Below, piece after piece: positions 1 to 7,177 of a DNA stretch of 35,441 nt. This DNA is from a virus, in IMG/VR virus record IMGVR_UViG_3300035666_000092, positions 1 to 35,441 of that record; one strand, given 5' to 3'. Made by a program: the position numbers and the translations under genes. The notes under the pieces are model-generated. The model ran no database searches. It was not told the DNA's origin and saw only the letters and a list, made by a program, of their open reading frames with translations. The stretch's first letter is position 1. Each line of letters opens with the position of its first letter.

Positions 1-127
1 GCCGACCTGGTGCGCGTGGCCCCAGCGCCGAAGCGCCGCCGCGCGGGGGGCGCGCCATGAGCCTGCGACTGTCGAGTGTGCAGATGGCGCAGCTGGGGCG
101 GCTGTACCGCGCCGCGCAGACGGCGAC
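1..127. repeat. Terminal direct repeat, left copy (circular-genome overlap)
   Basis: Bases 1-127 are identical to 35315-35441, so the two ends of the window are the same piece of DNA. A third identical copy lies inside the window at 34713-34839. An exact end overlap of 127 bases is what a de Bruijn assembler run at k=127 leaves on a circular contig, so this is most simply an assembly overlap and not a packaged terminal repeat. The repeat covers the end of a Cro-like reading frame and the first 24 codons of the gene at 57. Confidence 0.9.
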
Positions 128-284
128 CGACCCGGAGCGGACGGGCGTGGGCCGCCTTGCGCTGCAGGAGTTTGAGCGCGCCGGCGCGATCCGCATTACT
201 GGCGAGGGCAAGGGCCGGCGCGTGATTTTCACAGCGCTTGGGCTGCAGGCCCTGAGCGACGGTGCTGGGAAGGTCAATTCATGA
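57..284 (+). CDS. Small early protein, 75 aa, unknown function
   Basis: The frame encodes 75 residues of mixed helical character with a basic C-terminal half (GEGKGRRVIF) that would suit a small winged-helix-like fold, but I do not recognise the family. The start is the ATG that overlaps the tail of the Cro-like frame upstream; in the circular genome that upstream copy is the decayed one at the window end. Its stop overlaps the next ATG (ATGA at 281-284), so it is the first of a translationally coupled early set. A second, diverged copy of its first 24 codons sits at 34769. Function cannot be given; position says early, rightward-transcribed gene just after the immunity switch. Confidence 0.75.
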   Translation: MSLRLSSVQMAQLGRLYRAAQTATDPERTGVGRLALQEFERAGAIRITGEGKGRRVIFTALGLQALSDGAGKVNS

Positions 285-409
285 GCCGGCGCCCGTCACG
301 CCCCGATCTGCAGGACGCACTCGTCGAGTTGAAACGCGAACGCCGCACCCGCGACCACGTCTATTGTGCGGTGGGTGTGCGGCAGCAAGCGCTGTTTGTG
401 CGCACATGA
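281..409 (+). CDS. Very small early protein, 42 aa, unknown function
   Basis: A 42-codon frame starting at the ATG of the ATGA overlap with the previous gene and ending in an ATGA overlap with the next (406-409). The product begins MSRRPSRPDLQDALVELKRE and is basic and mostly helical. Overlap on both sides is the main evidence that it is translated. No family recognised. Confidence 0.6.
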   Translation: MSRRPSRPDLQDALVELKRERRTRDHVYCAVGVRQQALFVRT

Positions 410-621
410 CCACACGCGACGAAAACACGTTTGAGATGATCGCACTTGGTTTGTCGGAGTGCGATCTGTCGCCGCCGCACCGGACAGCGCGCTGGCCGCT
501 CGATAGGGGGGCTGCCGTTTCGGTTGCGCAAGCCCAAGTGCACGGCCGACAGCGGGCCTATCGCAGCGCAAAAGCGCGCGCCGGTGCGGCGACGTCCCTG
601 CTGTGGGGCGATTTGGCGTGA
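406..621 (+). CDS. Small early protein, 71 aa, unknown function
   Basis: The open frame extends upstream to 262, but the ATG at 406 overlaps the stop of the preceding 42-codon gene and is the more natural start. The product begins MTTRDENTFEMIALGLS and ends LLWGDLA; it is basic towards the C-terminus. It ends in a GTGA overlap with the replication initiator gene, so it belongs to the same polycistronic early message. Family not recognised; the acidic N-terminus and basic tail give no firm clue. Confidence 0.55.
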   Translation: MTTRDENTFEMIALGLSECDLSPPHRTARWPLDRGAAVSVAQAQVHGRQRAYRSAKARAGAATSLLWGDLA

Positions 622-1658
622 GCGTCCAGGCGATCACCTGGGCGTTGGCCGCCGAAGTGCGCAGCGCTACTCACAAGGCAGTGCTTCTTGTGCTGGCGAA
701 CTATGCCGACGATCGCGGCATGTGCTGGCCGGCGCAGTCGACGCTGGCGCGCGAGGCGTGCTGTAGTGCGCGCACCGTCAGGCGGGTGCTGGATGACCTC
801 GAGGAGGACGCTTTTATCGCGCGCCATGCGCGCCGCCGGCGCGACGGGGCGCAATCGTCCGACCACTATGTTCTGGCGTTGGGGGCGGCCCAAGCGGCTC
901 AAGCCGAAGGCGGGACCGAGCCCAAAACACCCTCAAAAGAGCGCGCCAAAGAACAGGGGGCCAAATTGACCAGCGGTCAGATTGACCAGCGGTCAGATTG
1001 TCCTACTAGGCCGGCGGCCATCCTGACCGGTGGCCAAATTGACCAGCGGTCAGATTGTCCGGGGGCCCCGGTCAAATTGGCCGCCCTCGTTCGCCCCCCT
1101 ATGGGGGGCTCACTAGAACCAACCATTGAACCATTGCCTGCGGCTGCTGCTGCTGCGCGCGAGCCGGCGGCCGAGCGGTGCGCCGACTGGCGTGGCGCGG
1201 TGGAGGCCTGCTTCGCTGCGGCGGGGCCTGGTCTAGCCGAGCGCACGAAGACCGCCTCACTGGCGACGAGCGCCGCGCGGATCGAGGTGTGGCTGCGCGC
1301 CGGGTGTGACCTCGAGGCCGACATCGTGCCGGTGATCGCCGCGCAGACCGCCAAGCCGCGGGCGCGGCCGGTGCAGAGCTGGGGCGTGTTCGAGCCTGAC
1401 GTGCTCGCCGCCCGGGATCGCCGCCTGGCGCCGCTGCGCCGCCATCCCGATCCATCGCTCACGGATTTGTCTTCACAGGAGCCAGCCCATGACCGCGCTT
1501 ACGCCCCCACCGCCAAGCCAATCGGCCTTGCCGCCCATGTCGCCGACGCCGCCGCCGTTCGGCGTCGCGGCGCGCTGCGCGCTCTTCACGAGCTTGGCGA
1601 GCTGGCGGATGGGCCAACGCCTGCCAACGGAAGCGACGTTGTTAGCCCTCGAGGCTGA
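618..1658 (+). CDS. Phage replication initiator-like protein with N-terminal helix-turn-helix
   Basis: The first ~75 residues look like the winged helix-turn-helix of lambda-O/DnaD-like phage replication proteins: MSVQAITWALAAEVRS, a conserved KAVLLVLANYADDRGMCWP block, then a helix-turn-helix (STLAREACCSARTVRRVLDDLEE). Such proteins bind the phage origin and recruit the helicase loader. I chose the GTG at 618 because it overlaps the previous stop (GTGA) and begins with the family's usual MSVQAI; an in-frame GTG at 603 is possible. The middle carries repeated GQIDQRSDCP peptides that are simply the translation of DNA iterons at 967-1052. The last ~57 codons overlap the next gene by 170 bp, an unusually long overlap. 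Ala-rich C-terminal half of unknown role. Confidence 0.8.
   Translation: MSVQAITWALAAEVRSATHKAVLLVLANYADDRGMCWPAQSTLAREACCSARTVRRVLDDLEEDAFIARHARRRRDGAQSSDHYVLALGAAQAAQAEGGTEPKTPSKERAKEQGAKLTSGQIDQRSDCPTRPAAILTGGQIDQRSDCPGAPVKLAALVRPPMGGSLEPTIEPLPAAAAAAREPAAERCADWRGAVEACFAAAGPGLAERTKTASLATSAARIEVWLRAGCDLEADIVPVIAAQTAKPRARPVQSWGVFEPDVLAARDRRLAPLRRHPDPSLTDLSSQEPAHDRAYAPTAKPIGLAAHVADAAAVRRRGALRALHELGELADGPTPANGSDVVSPRG
961..1080 (+). repeat. Iteron cluster inside the initiator gene, candidate replication origin
   Basis: Three exact copies of the palindrome TGACC-AGC-GGTCA lie at 967-979, 983-995 and 1040-1052, and a near copy (TGACC-GGT-GGCCA) at 1024-1036; a half site GGTCA is at 1070-1074. 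They form two pairs, each with 16-bp spacing, 57 bp apart. Repeated binding sites inside the coding region of an O-type initiator are the layout of the lambda origin, so this is the best candidate for the phage origin. No strongly AT-rich unwinding element is evident next to it; AAATT runs adjoin the iterons. Confidence 0.65.
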
Positions 1659-2130
1659 GGAGCGCACGCTGGCCATGATGATGCTGCGGGCGCCTGCAGC
1701 CCGCACCATCGCGCTGCTTGAGACCCTGTTCGAGCTGTACGGCGACAGCGGCCTGCCTGCCGGTGATGAGGCTGCGGCGACACGCTTCTGGCGCGCCTGG
1801 ATCGAGGACACGCAGACGATCCCGCTGGAGTGCCTCGAGGAGGCGGTGCGCCAGTGGCGGCAATCGGCGGCGCGGCGGAGGCCGGCGACGGCCGGGCAAT
1901 TGCTGGCGCCGGTGCGCGAGGAGATCGCCGCACGGGCCGCGCACCAGCAGAAGTTGCGGTTGGCATTGGCGCAGCGGCGCAATGTGCGCCCGAGTGAGGC
2001 TGACGATGAGGCTGATCGCGTGACGCCCGAGCAGCGCGCGCGGATTGCCGCCGAGCTTCGCGACACCGCGCGGCAACTGCGCGCTGCTGCTGCAGCGCAG
2101 ATTGCCAATGGCAAGCGGGGGCGGCCATGA
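1489..2130 (+). CDS. Replication-associated phage protein, possibly gpP/helicase-loader type, 213 aa
   Basis: The frame starts at an ATG with a good ribosome site (AGGAG, 7-base spacer) lying inside the end of the initiator gene. After a Pro-rich N-terminus (about residues 4-25) the body is helical, with an aromatic/charged segment (ATRFWRAWIEDTQTIPLE) and ECLEEAVRQWRQSAARRRPA followed by a GQLL segment, a pattern seen in phage proteins encoded right after O-like initiators. No ATPase motif is visible. The C-terminal third is strongly charged and coiled-coil-like. By position it could be the helicase loader or another replication partner; I cannot name it with certainty. It ends in an ATGA overlap with the nuclease-like gene. 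Confidence 0.65.
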   Translation: MTALTPPPPSQSALPPMSPTPPPFGVAARCALFTSLASWRMGQRLPTEATLLALEAEERTLAMMMLRAPAARTIALLETLFELYGDSGLPAGDEAAATRFWRAWIEDTQTIPLECLEEAVRQWRQSAARRRPATAGQLLAPVREEIAARAAHQQKLRLALAQRRNVRPSEADDEADRVTPEQRARIAAELRDTARQLRAAAAAQIANGKRGRP

Positions 2131-2648
2131 GTGCGCGGCGATCGACCGGCTGGCAATCGGCCCAGCATGTGCGCGCTGCGCTGGACGCGCTGAGCCGTCA
2201 GCGGCGCAACAAGTATGGCGCGAAGCCGGTGATGATCGACGGCGTGATGTATCACAGTGAGGGCGAGTATCGGCGCTGGTGCGAGCTCGTGGCGCTGCAG
2301 CAGTCTGGCTCGATCTCAAACCTGGCGCGCCAGGTGCGTGTCGAGCTGGTGGCTTATGGCCTCAATCACGAGCCGGCGCGTTTAGGGCGCAAGGGGCGCT
2401 ACTACATTGCCGACTTCGCCTATGAGACCCCGCACGGCTACCAGCTCGAGGATTATAAGGGCTTTGACACGCCCATGAGCCAGCTGAAGCGCGAGATGGT
2501 CGAGGCCCAGACCGGCCGGCCGGTGCTGCTCACCCGGAACGTGGGGCGGCGGTCGCGCGGGGATGTCAGCACGGGCGTGTCGGCGGCTTTGATCCGCCGC
2601 GCCGCGCCGCGATCGAATACCAAGCGCGACACCGAAGGAGAGGGCTGA
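2127..2648 (+). CDS. DUF1064-family nuclease-like protein
   Basis: The sequence has the hallmarks of DUF1064, a phage family with a restriction-endonuclease-like core: RRNKYGAKPVMIDGVMYHSE near residue 26, an E..YRRW..L helix, then YYIADFAYETPHGYQLEDYKG (split by a few residues) which supplies the D...E-x-K type catalytic set (the Asp of ADF and the Glu and Lys of LEDYKG). Family members are thought to process phage DNA, for example branched intermediates; the substrate here is not known. Start is the ATG overlapping the previous stop. The C-terminal ~35 residues are basic and probably disordered. It stands at the end of the replication block, as such nucleases usually do. Confidence 0.75.
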   Translation: MSARRSTGWQSAQHVRAALDALSRQRRNKYGAKPVMIDGVMYHSEGEYRRWCELVALQQSGSISNLARQVRVELVAYGLNHEPARLGRKGRYYIADFAYETPHGYQLEDYKGFDTPMSQLKREMVEAQTGRPVLLTRNVGRRSRGDVSTGVSAALIRRAAPRSNTKRDTEGEG

Positions 2649-3193
2649 TGGCCTGGCGACGCAAGCGCGCGGGACGGCCGCGCAAGGATGGCCCGCGCCA
2701 CCCCAGCGGGCAGCTGCGGCGCGAGAATATCAAGCCGCCCGATGAAGTGCTGCAGCGCCGGGCGCGCTATGGGCGGGCGCAAGCTGAGACCGATTGGATC
2801 ATCGACCAATGGTGGGCCGACGGAGCGCTGGCGCAGCGCGAGCGAGAAGCGGCGCAGCGGCTGAACGCCCTGGTGCGCGCCCGCCAAGCGCGGATTGGCG
2901 CGCCGCGGGCCACTGCGATGGCCTTTCATGACGCGCGCGGCCCCAGCTGCTTTGCGCACATCGACACCAGTCGGGCGCAAGAGCTGGCGCTGCGGGCCTC
3001 GCTGCAGGCGCTGCGCGGCCTTGATACATCAGGGGCGGCGTCGCGGGCGACGGTGGATGCGGTGGTGTATAACCGCGTCGCGCCGGTGGCGCTGGTGCGC
3101 GTCGGGCTGCAGGCGGTGGCCGCGGCGCTGGCGAAACCGCTTTCGCCCAGCGCCCCCTTGACCGGCGGCCCAAAACACGACAGGACTTCATGA
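2648..3193 (+). CDS. Basic early/late-border protein, 181 aa, unknown function
   Basis: The gene starts in a TGATG overlap with the nuclease-like gene. The N-terminus RKRAGRPRKDGPRHPSGQL is an AT-hook-like basic motif seen in many phage proteins of this genome position; a helical charged region follows (WWADGALAQREREAAQRLNA) and a C-terminal helical segment ends the protein. The place, last gene before the change from early to late genes, is where phages often keep a late-gene regulator or antiterminator, but no family signature supports that and I leave it as unknown. DNA binding through the basic N-terminus is a reasonable inference. Confidence 0.65.
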   Translation: MAWRRKRAGRPRKDGPRHPSGQLRRENIKPPDEVLQRRARYGRAQAETDWIIDQWWADGALAQREREAAQRLNALVRARQARIGAPRATAMAFHDARGPSCFAHIDTSRAQELALRASLQALRGLDTSGAASRATVDAVVYNRVAPVALVRVGLQAVAAALAKPLSPSAPLTGGPKHDRTS

Positions 3194-3292
3194 AATGCAG
3201 GCTGAGCGTTGTGCGCGCAGGCTTTGAGTTGCGCGCCGCCGCCTGCAGTCCTTTCCAGTTTTGCCGACAGTTGGTTTTGCCTGGAGGTCGCC
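3194..3292 (+). other. Short intergenic gap at the early/late boundary
   Basis: About 100 bp without a convincing gene. A frame opening at the ATGA at 3190 runs to 3399 but overlaps the better-supported gene at 3293 and reads like a shadow. The gap ends in a good ribosome site (GGAGG, 3282-3287 region) for the next gene. It is one of the few non-coding stretches on the plus strand and so a candidate place for a late promoter, though I see no convincing sigma70-type pair in it. Confidence 0.35.
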
Positions 3293-3736
3293 ATGAGCGA
3301 ACCGCAGCGCTTTCTCAAGCCCGTGACGCCGCCGGCGCGCCCGCCAGGCGCGCCTCAAACACCGCCGCCTGCCGTGCAGACGACGCAGGCGACGTTTGAG
3401 GCGCACGAAAGCCCGCGCTTGAACAAGGCCGAGACGCACATTCACCGCAGCGGATTTTGGCGCGGCGTGCTGTACGGCGCGATTGGCGGTTTGGTGTTTG
3501 CGGCTGGCTATCATCTGATTGTGGTGACGGCCGACGCTATTAATCGGCAATGGATTTATGAACGCGGGCGCGGCGACGGCCTGCGCAGCGCCGACCCCAA
3601 CGGCGGCGCGGCGCTGACCGGCTTGCCGGTGCGGCCGGTGGCCTTCGCCGATGCGGTGGCGCGCGATCCCAATCCTGATGCGGATGCGGGCTACCAGCGC
3701 AACGCGCAGCGGCGCTTTGTGCGGGAGGCGCGCTGA
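3293..3736 (+). CDS. Single-pass membrane protein, 147 aa
   Basis: The chosen ATG follows a strong ribosome site (CTGGAGG, short spacer); the open frame runs further upstream but without one. The first ~50 residues are rich in Pro and polar residues (cytoplasmic tail). One hydrophobic segment (GVLYGAIGGLVFAAGYHLIV, about residues 64-85) should cross the membrane, followed by a polar domain with DADAGYQRNAQ. It ends in a TGATG overlap with the fibre-like gene, so it is co-translated with it. Family not recognised; no lipobox or cleavable signal. Confidence 0.65.
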   Translation: MSEPQRFLKPVTPPARPPGAPQTPPPAVQTTQATFEAHESPRLNKAETHIHRSGFWRGVLYGAIGGLVFAAGYHLIVVTADAINRQWIYERGRGDGLRSADPNGGAALTGLPVRPVAFADAVARDPNPDADAGYQRNAQRRFVREAR

Positions 3737-4563
3737 TGCCCGCGCTGTCGGCGCTTCGCCGCGTTGGCACGATCGCGGCGCAACAAGCCAATGCAGTAGC
3801 GATCACCGGCGGATCTATTGCCGGGATAAGCGATCTGGCGGTGGCTGACGGCGGCACGGGCGCAAGCACACAGGCTGGTGCGCAGGCTAATCTGGGCCTT
3901 GGCACTGCGGCGACGGTGAATACCGGCACAAGCGGCGCCACGATACCGCTGTTGAATGGGGTTAATACGTGGACGGCGGCGCAGACGTTTGACGGCGTGG
4001 CCGCGGTGTTCCGTTTGGGTGGCGTTATCAAGGGCTACACCGCGATTGGGACGTTGGTGGATGGCGGCTCTGGCACAGACATGGTTGTGCGGGGTGAGGA
4101 CGGCATATCGTTTTCAATCGGCGGGTCACGGTTTGCGCGCTTAACCAATTCAACCTTTGCGATCACTCCCGGCGTCACAATTGCAGGCAACACCGTCTAC
4201 CACGCCGGCAACCTCCCTGGCACGGCAATTACGTGGACGGCGGCGCAGACGTTTGACAATTCAGGCACGAGTAGCTTTGTCACTCACGATGCCGCTGGTC
4301 GTGCTTTTGCAGTGCGCCCAGCAGGCGCGGGATCAACCGGCATTATTCAATTCACCAACCACGCAATGTCGGTGCAATGGGGGGCGATTGAGACGAAGTC
4401 TAGCGGTTTTAACTTTGTCACTAGCGGTACTGTGCTGGCAAATGGACGCGCGCTAGCTCGCGTCAATTCGGGGACCGGCGCTAATTCGGGGCTGATCAGC
4501 TGGGGCACGGCGGCGCCGGGCAGCTTGGCTGAGGGCGAGATCTATCTGCGGCATGCGGCATGA
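3736..4563 (+). CDS. Tail-fibre-like protein, 275 aa
   Basis: Residues ~28-55 carry the linker LAVADGGTGASTQAGAQANL followed by GLGTAATVNTG, a signature of phage tail-fibre and side-fibre proteins, and the later NTVYHAGNLPGTA segment is also typical of fibres. A WTAAQTFD block occurs twice, encoded by a 28-bp exact direct repeat (3966-3993 and 4230-4257). Ser/Thr/Gly-rich beta-type composition continues to the end. It likely contributes to host-surface binding. The GC content is lower than in the neighbouring enzymes, usual for receptor-binding genes that are swapped between phages. Ends in an ATGA overlap with the next gene. The place, upstream of the terminase, is unusual. Confidence 0.75.
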   Translation: MPALSALRRVGTIAAQQANAVAITGGSIAGISDLAVADGGTGASTQAGAQANLGLGTAATVNTGTSGATIPLLNGVNTWTAAQTFDGVAAVFRLGGVIKGYTAIGTLVDGGSGTDMVVRGEDGISFSIGGSRFARLTNSTFAITPGVTIAGNTVYHAGNLPGTAITWTAAQTFDNSGTSSFVTHDAAGRAFAVRPAGAGSTGIIQFTNHAMSVQWGAIETKSSGFNFVTSGTVLANGRALARVNSGTGANSGLISWGTAAPGSLAEGEIYLRHAA

Positions 4564-5000
4564 GCACGGGCGTCACGGTCGGTACGTCTGGCGGCTCTAA
4601 GGCGCTCACGGCGGCGTCTGTCGGGACGGCAAGCGGCGCCAAGGCGGTGACCGAGATTTATGTCGGCACAGTGAGCGGCGCGCGCCTGGTGTGGACGAGC
4701 ATGGAGGTGACGGCTGGCAATGTGAGCGGCGCTCGCACAGGCGTTGGTTTTGTCGCCTCGAGCGCAGCGACGGCGACTGTGACCGGCGGGGCGGGGCCGT
4801 TTACGTATTTGTGGGAGCAGGTCAACGGTGATGCGTTCACGATCACGTCGCCGACAGCGGCCAGCACCACCTTTAGCGACAGTTTTGGGCCCGCCGATGT
4901 GCCAGGCGCCCGCGCTGGTGATTATCGCTGCACGGTGACGGACACGGCGACGGGGTACACGGCGACGGCGACGATTACGGTGTCGTTGAGCGCGTCGTGA
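4560..5000 (+). CDS. Ig-like/PKD-like beta-sandwich virion protein, 146 aa
   Basis: The N-terminal half consists of short repeats (VGTSGGSKALTAA, VGTASGAKAVTEI, VGTVSGARLVW), and residues ~66-144 look like an Ig/PKD-type beta sandwich: a TGGAGPFTYLWEQVNGD start and an AGDYRCTVTDTATGYTATAT ending. Such domains on phages decorate heads or fibres and may bind cell-surface sugars. The ATGA overlap with the fibre-like gene suggests the two act together. Precise role unknown. Confidence 0.6.
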   Translation: MSTGVTVGTSGGSKALTAASVGTASGAKAVTEIYVGTVSGARLVWTSMEVTAGNVSGARTGVGFVASSAATATVTGGAGPFTYLWEQVNGDAFTITSPTAASTTFSDSFGPADVPGARAGDYRCTVTDTATGYTATATITVSLSAS

Positions 5001-5010
5001 GGATGATCTG

Positions 5011-5628
5011 ATGGCAAAGGGCAAAACCCGCAGGCCGGCGACAACGAAGAAGGCGACCGCACAGCCGGTAAAGCGATCCGTGCGCAAGCGCGCGCCATCG
5101 GGCGGGCCGCAGGCGCAGGCGCGCCGCGAGGGCCGCCCGCCGACCTATCACGAGACTTTTGTCAAACGCGCCTACAAGTTGGCGCTGCTTGGCATGGTCG
5201 ATGACGAGATCGCCGAGCAGTTCGAGCTTACGCCGCGCGCCTTCCAGGCGTGGAAGGTCAAGCATCCCAAGTTTAAGCAGGCCCTCATTGACGGACGCGA
5301 GGAGGCTGACGCCGACGTGGCGCAGAGCCTTTATCGGCGGGCGGTCGGCGGGATGATCATCAAGCGCGAATATGTGAGCGACCCGGACAAGCCGGATGCG
5401 GCGCGGGTGCTGAAGATAACCGAGCAGGAGGTGCCGGGCGATTTGAGCGCGGCGAAGCTGTGGATGCACAATCGTCAGCGCCCGCGCGGCCGGTGGAGCA
5501 GCAACCCCGATGAAAGCACAGGCGCAGCCATCGGCGCGGGCTTCGGCGCGATCCTTGCCAGCCTCGACGGCGCCACGCGCGGTCTCACCGCGCCGATCGA
5601 AACAGGCGACGACGCAGACGACGACTAA
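5011..5628 (+). CDS. terS: Terminase small subunit
   Basis: After a basic, disordered N-terminus (residues 1-40) comes a helix-turn-helix-like region (YKLALLGMVDDEIAEQFELT, then PRAFQAWKVKHPKFKQAL) typical of small terminases that recognise phage DNA. The later pair SLYRRAVGG and AAKLWMHNRQRPRGRW is the usual small-terminase C-terminal motif. The gene immediately precedes and overlaps by 119 bp the large terminase gene. Together they form the packaging motor that feeds DNA through the portal. The acidic tail (GDDADDD) may contact the large subunit. Confidence 0.85.
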   Translation: MAKGKTRRPATTKKATAQPVKRSVRKRAPSGGPQAQARREGRPPTYHETFVKRAYKLALLGMVDDEIAEQFELTPRAFQAWKVKHPKFKQALIDGREEADADVAQSLYRRAVGGMIIKREYVSDPDKPDAARVLKITEQEVPGDLSAAKLWMHNRQRPRGRWSSNPDESTGAAIGAGFGAILASLDGATRGLTAPIETGDDADDD

Positions 5629-7162
5629 GGCGGACGACGAATCGCGCGCGGCGGCGGAGCTCGCCGCGCGCTTGGCCGATCGGGCGTGGCGTCTCGACAA
5701 TCTGTACACGGTGGAGACCAAGAGCGGCCAGGTGGCGCCGTTTGTGATGAACCGAGCGCAGCGGCGGCTGTTGGCGGCGGCGCACAGCCGCAACATCATC
5801 CCAAAGGCGCGCCAGCTTGGGTTCACGACGTTTATTCTGTTGCTGATGCTGGATGCGTGTCTGTTCAACAGCAACACGCGCTGCGCGGTGATTGCGCACG
5901 ACAAGGACAGCGCGGGCGAGTTGTTCGAGCAGCGGGTGCGCCAGGTCTATGAACGCCTGCCAGCCTGGCTGCGGGCGGCCGTGCCGGCGCGGAAAGACCA
6001 GGCCAAGCAGCTCGACTTTGCCAACGGGTCGCAGATCCGGGTGACGACGTCGGCGCGGTCTGGGACGGTACAGTGGTTGTTGGTGAGTGAGCACGGCAAG
6101 ATCTGCGCGAAGTATCCGAAGAAGGCGCAGGAGATCCGCACGGGCGCGATGCCGGCAGCCCCGTTGGATGCGACGGTGTTTGTGGAGAGCACGGGCGAGG
6201 GGCCCGACGGCGACTTTTACGAGTGGTGCATGGCTGCGTCGCGGCGCGCCGATACAAACCAGGCGTTGACGCCGCTGGATCTCAAGCTGCACTTTTTCCC
6301 GTGGCATGAGGATCCCGGCTATCGGCTGCCGGCGCAGTCGGTGCAGATCAGCGACGATCTGGGGAAGTATTTCAACGAGCTCGCCGAGAAGCACGGCGTG
6401 GTGCTCGATGCAGAGCAGCAGGCCTGGTACGCAAAGACCTGGGAGATCCAGCGCGACGATATGCTGAAGGAATACCCCTCAACATTTGAGGAGGTGTTTA
6501 AAACGGCGATCGAGGGCGCCTTCTTCACTTTGGAGATGCAGGCGCTGCGCCGCTCGGGCCGGCTCACCAGCGTGCCGTACGAAGCCCAGAATGGGCGCGT
6601 GCATCGGTTCTGGGACATCGGCGTGGATGATTACACGGCGGTCTGGTTTGTGCAGATCGTCGGGCGCGACATCCTGCTGATCGATTACAAAGAGTGGAGC
6701 CTGGTCGGGCTGCCGCAGGTGCTGAAGGACATGGATCGGCTGCGGGAGGAGCGCGGCTATCTGTTCGGCGTCGACGTGATGCCTCACGACATCGCGGTGA
6801 CCGAGTGGGGGTCTGGTCATTCGCGCCTGGAAATGGCGCGCGCGGCGGGTCTGGACATCATTAAGGCGGAGAGCCCGCCTGGCGTGGTGGCGGAGCGTAT
6901 CGGCATGATCCGCAACGTGTTTCCGCGGTTCAAGATCGACGCGGTGCGCTGTGCTTTGGGCGTAAAGCGCCTCGATGCGTATCGGCGAGAATGGGATGAT
7001 CGGTTGGGCGTGTGGCTGCCGAAGCCGCGCCACGATGAGGCGAGCCACGGCGCGAGCGCGCTGGGGATCGGCATACAGAAGCTGGAGATGCTGCCGAGTG
7101 CGGCAGGCGAGGGCGCAAGCGGCTTTATGGCGGCCTATACGCCGCCGCGGCGCGCGAGCTGA
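5510..7162 (+). CDS. terL: Terminase large subunit (packaging ATPase and nuclease)
   Basis: ATPase half: a Walker A-like P-loop variant KARQLGFTT at residues 99-107, a Walker B-like WLLVSEHGK further on, and the VFVESTGEG coupling motif. Nuclease half: HRFWDIGVDDYTAVWF gives the first metal-binding Asp, LFGVDVMPHD the second, and KPRHDEASHGASALGIG the third, as in RNase H-fold terminases. The length (550 aa) fits. The ATG at 5510 lies within the small-subunit gene (119-bp overlap); the first ~45 residues are low complexity, so a later non-ATG start near 5690 is possible. The enzyme translocates and cuts DNA during head filling. Confidence 0.9.
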   Translation: MKAQAQPSARASARSLPASTAPRAVSPRRSKQATTQTTTKADDESRAAAELAARLADRAWRLDNLYTVETKSGQVAPFVMNRAQRRLLAAAHSRNIIPKARQLGFTTFILLLMLDACLFNSNTRCAVIAHDKDSAGELFEQRVRQVYERLPAWLRAAVPARKDQAKQLDFANGSQIRVTTSARSGTVQWLLVSEHGKICAKYPKKAQEIRTGAMPAAPLDATVFVESTGEGPDGDFYEWCMAASRRADTNQALTPLDLKLHFFPWHEDPGYRLPAQSVQISDDLGKYFNELAEKHGVVLDAEQQAWYAKTWEIQRDDMLKEYPSTFEEVFKTAIEGAFFTLEMQALRRSGRLTSVPYEAQNGRVHRFWDIGVDDYTAVWFVQIVGRDILLIDYKEWSLVGLPQVLKDMDRLREERGYLFGVDVMPHDIAVTEWGSGHSRLEMARAAGLDIIKAESPPGVVAERIGMIRNVFPRFKIDAVRCALGVKRLDAYRREWDDRLGVWLPKPRHDEASHGASALGIGIQKLEMLPSAAGEGASGFMAAYTPPRRAS

Positions 7163-7177
7163 AACACGGATGGCCAA

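Noticed and set aside
1-127. True packaged terminal repeat
   Set aside because: The length equals a common assembler k-mer and the repeat lies in coding sequence at an internal repeat boundary; an assembly overlap is simpler.
961-1080. CRISPR-like array
   Set aside because: Repeats are short palindromes with 3-41 base gaps of related sequence, not regular spacers, and lie inside a coding region; no cas genes are present.
3190-3399. A 69-residue gene starting in an ATGA overlap
   Set aside because: It overlaps the better-supported membrane-protein gene at 3293 by over 100 bp and its sequence is shadow-like.
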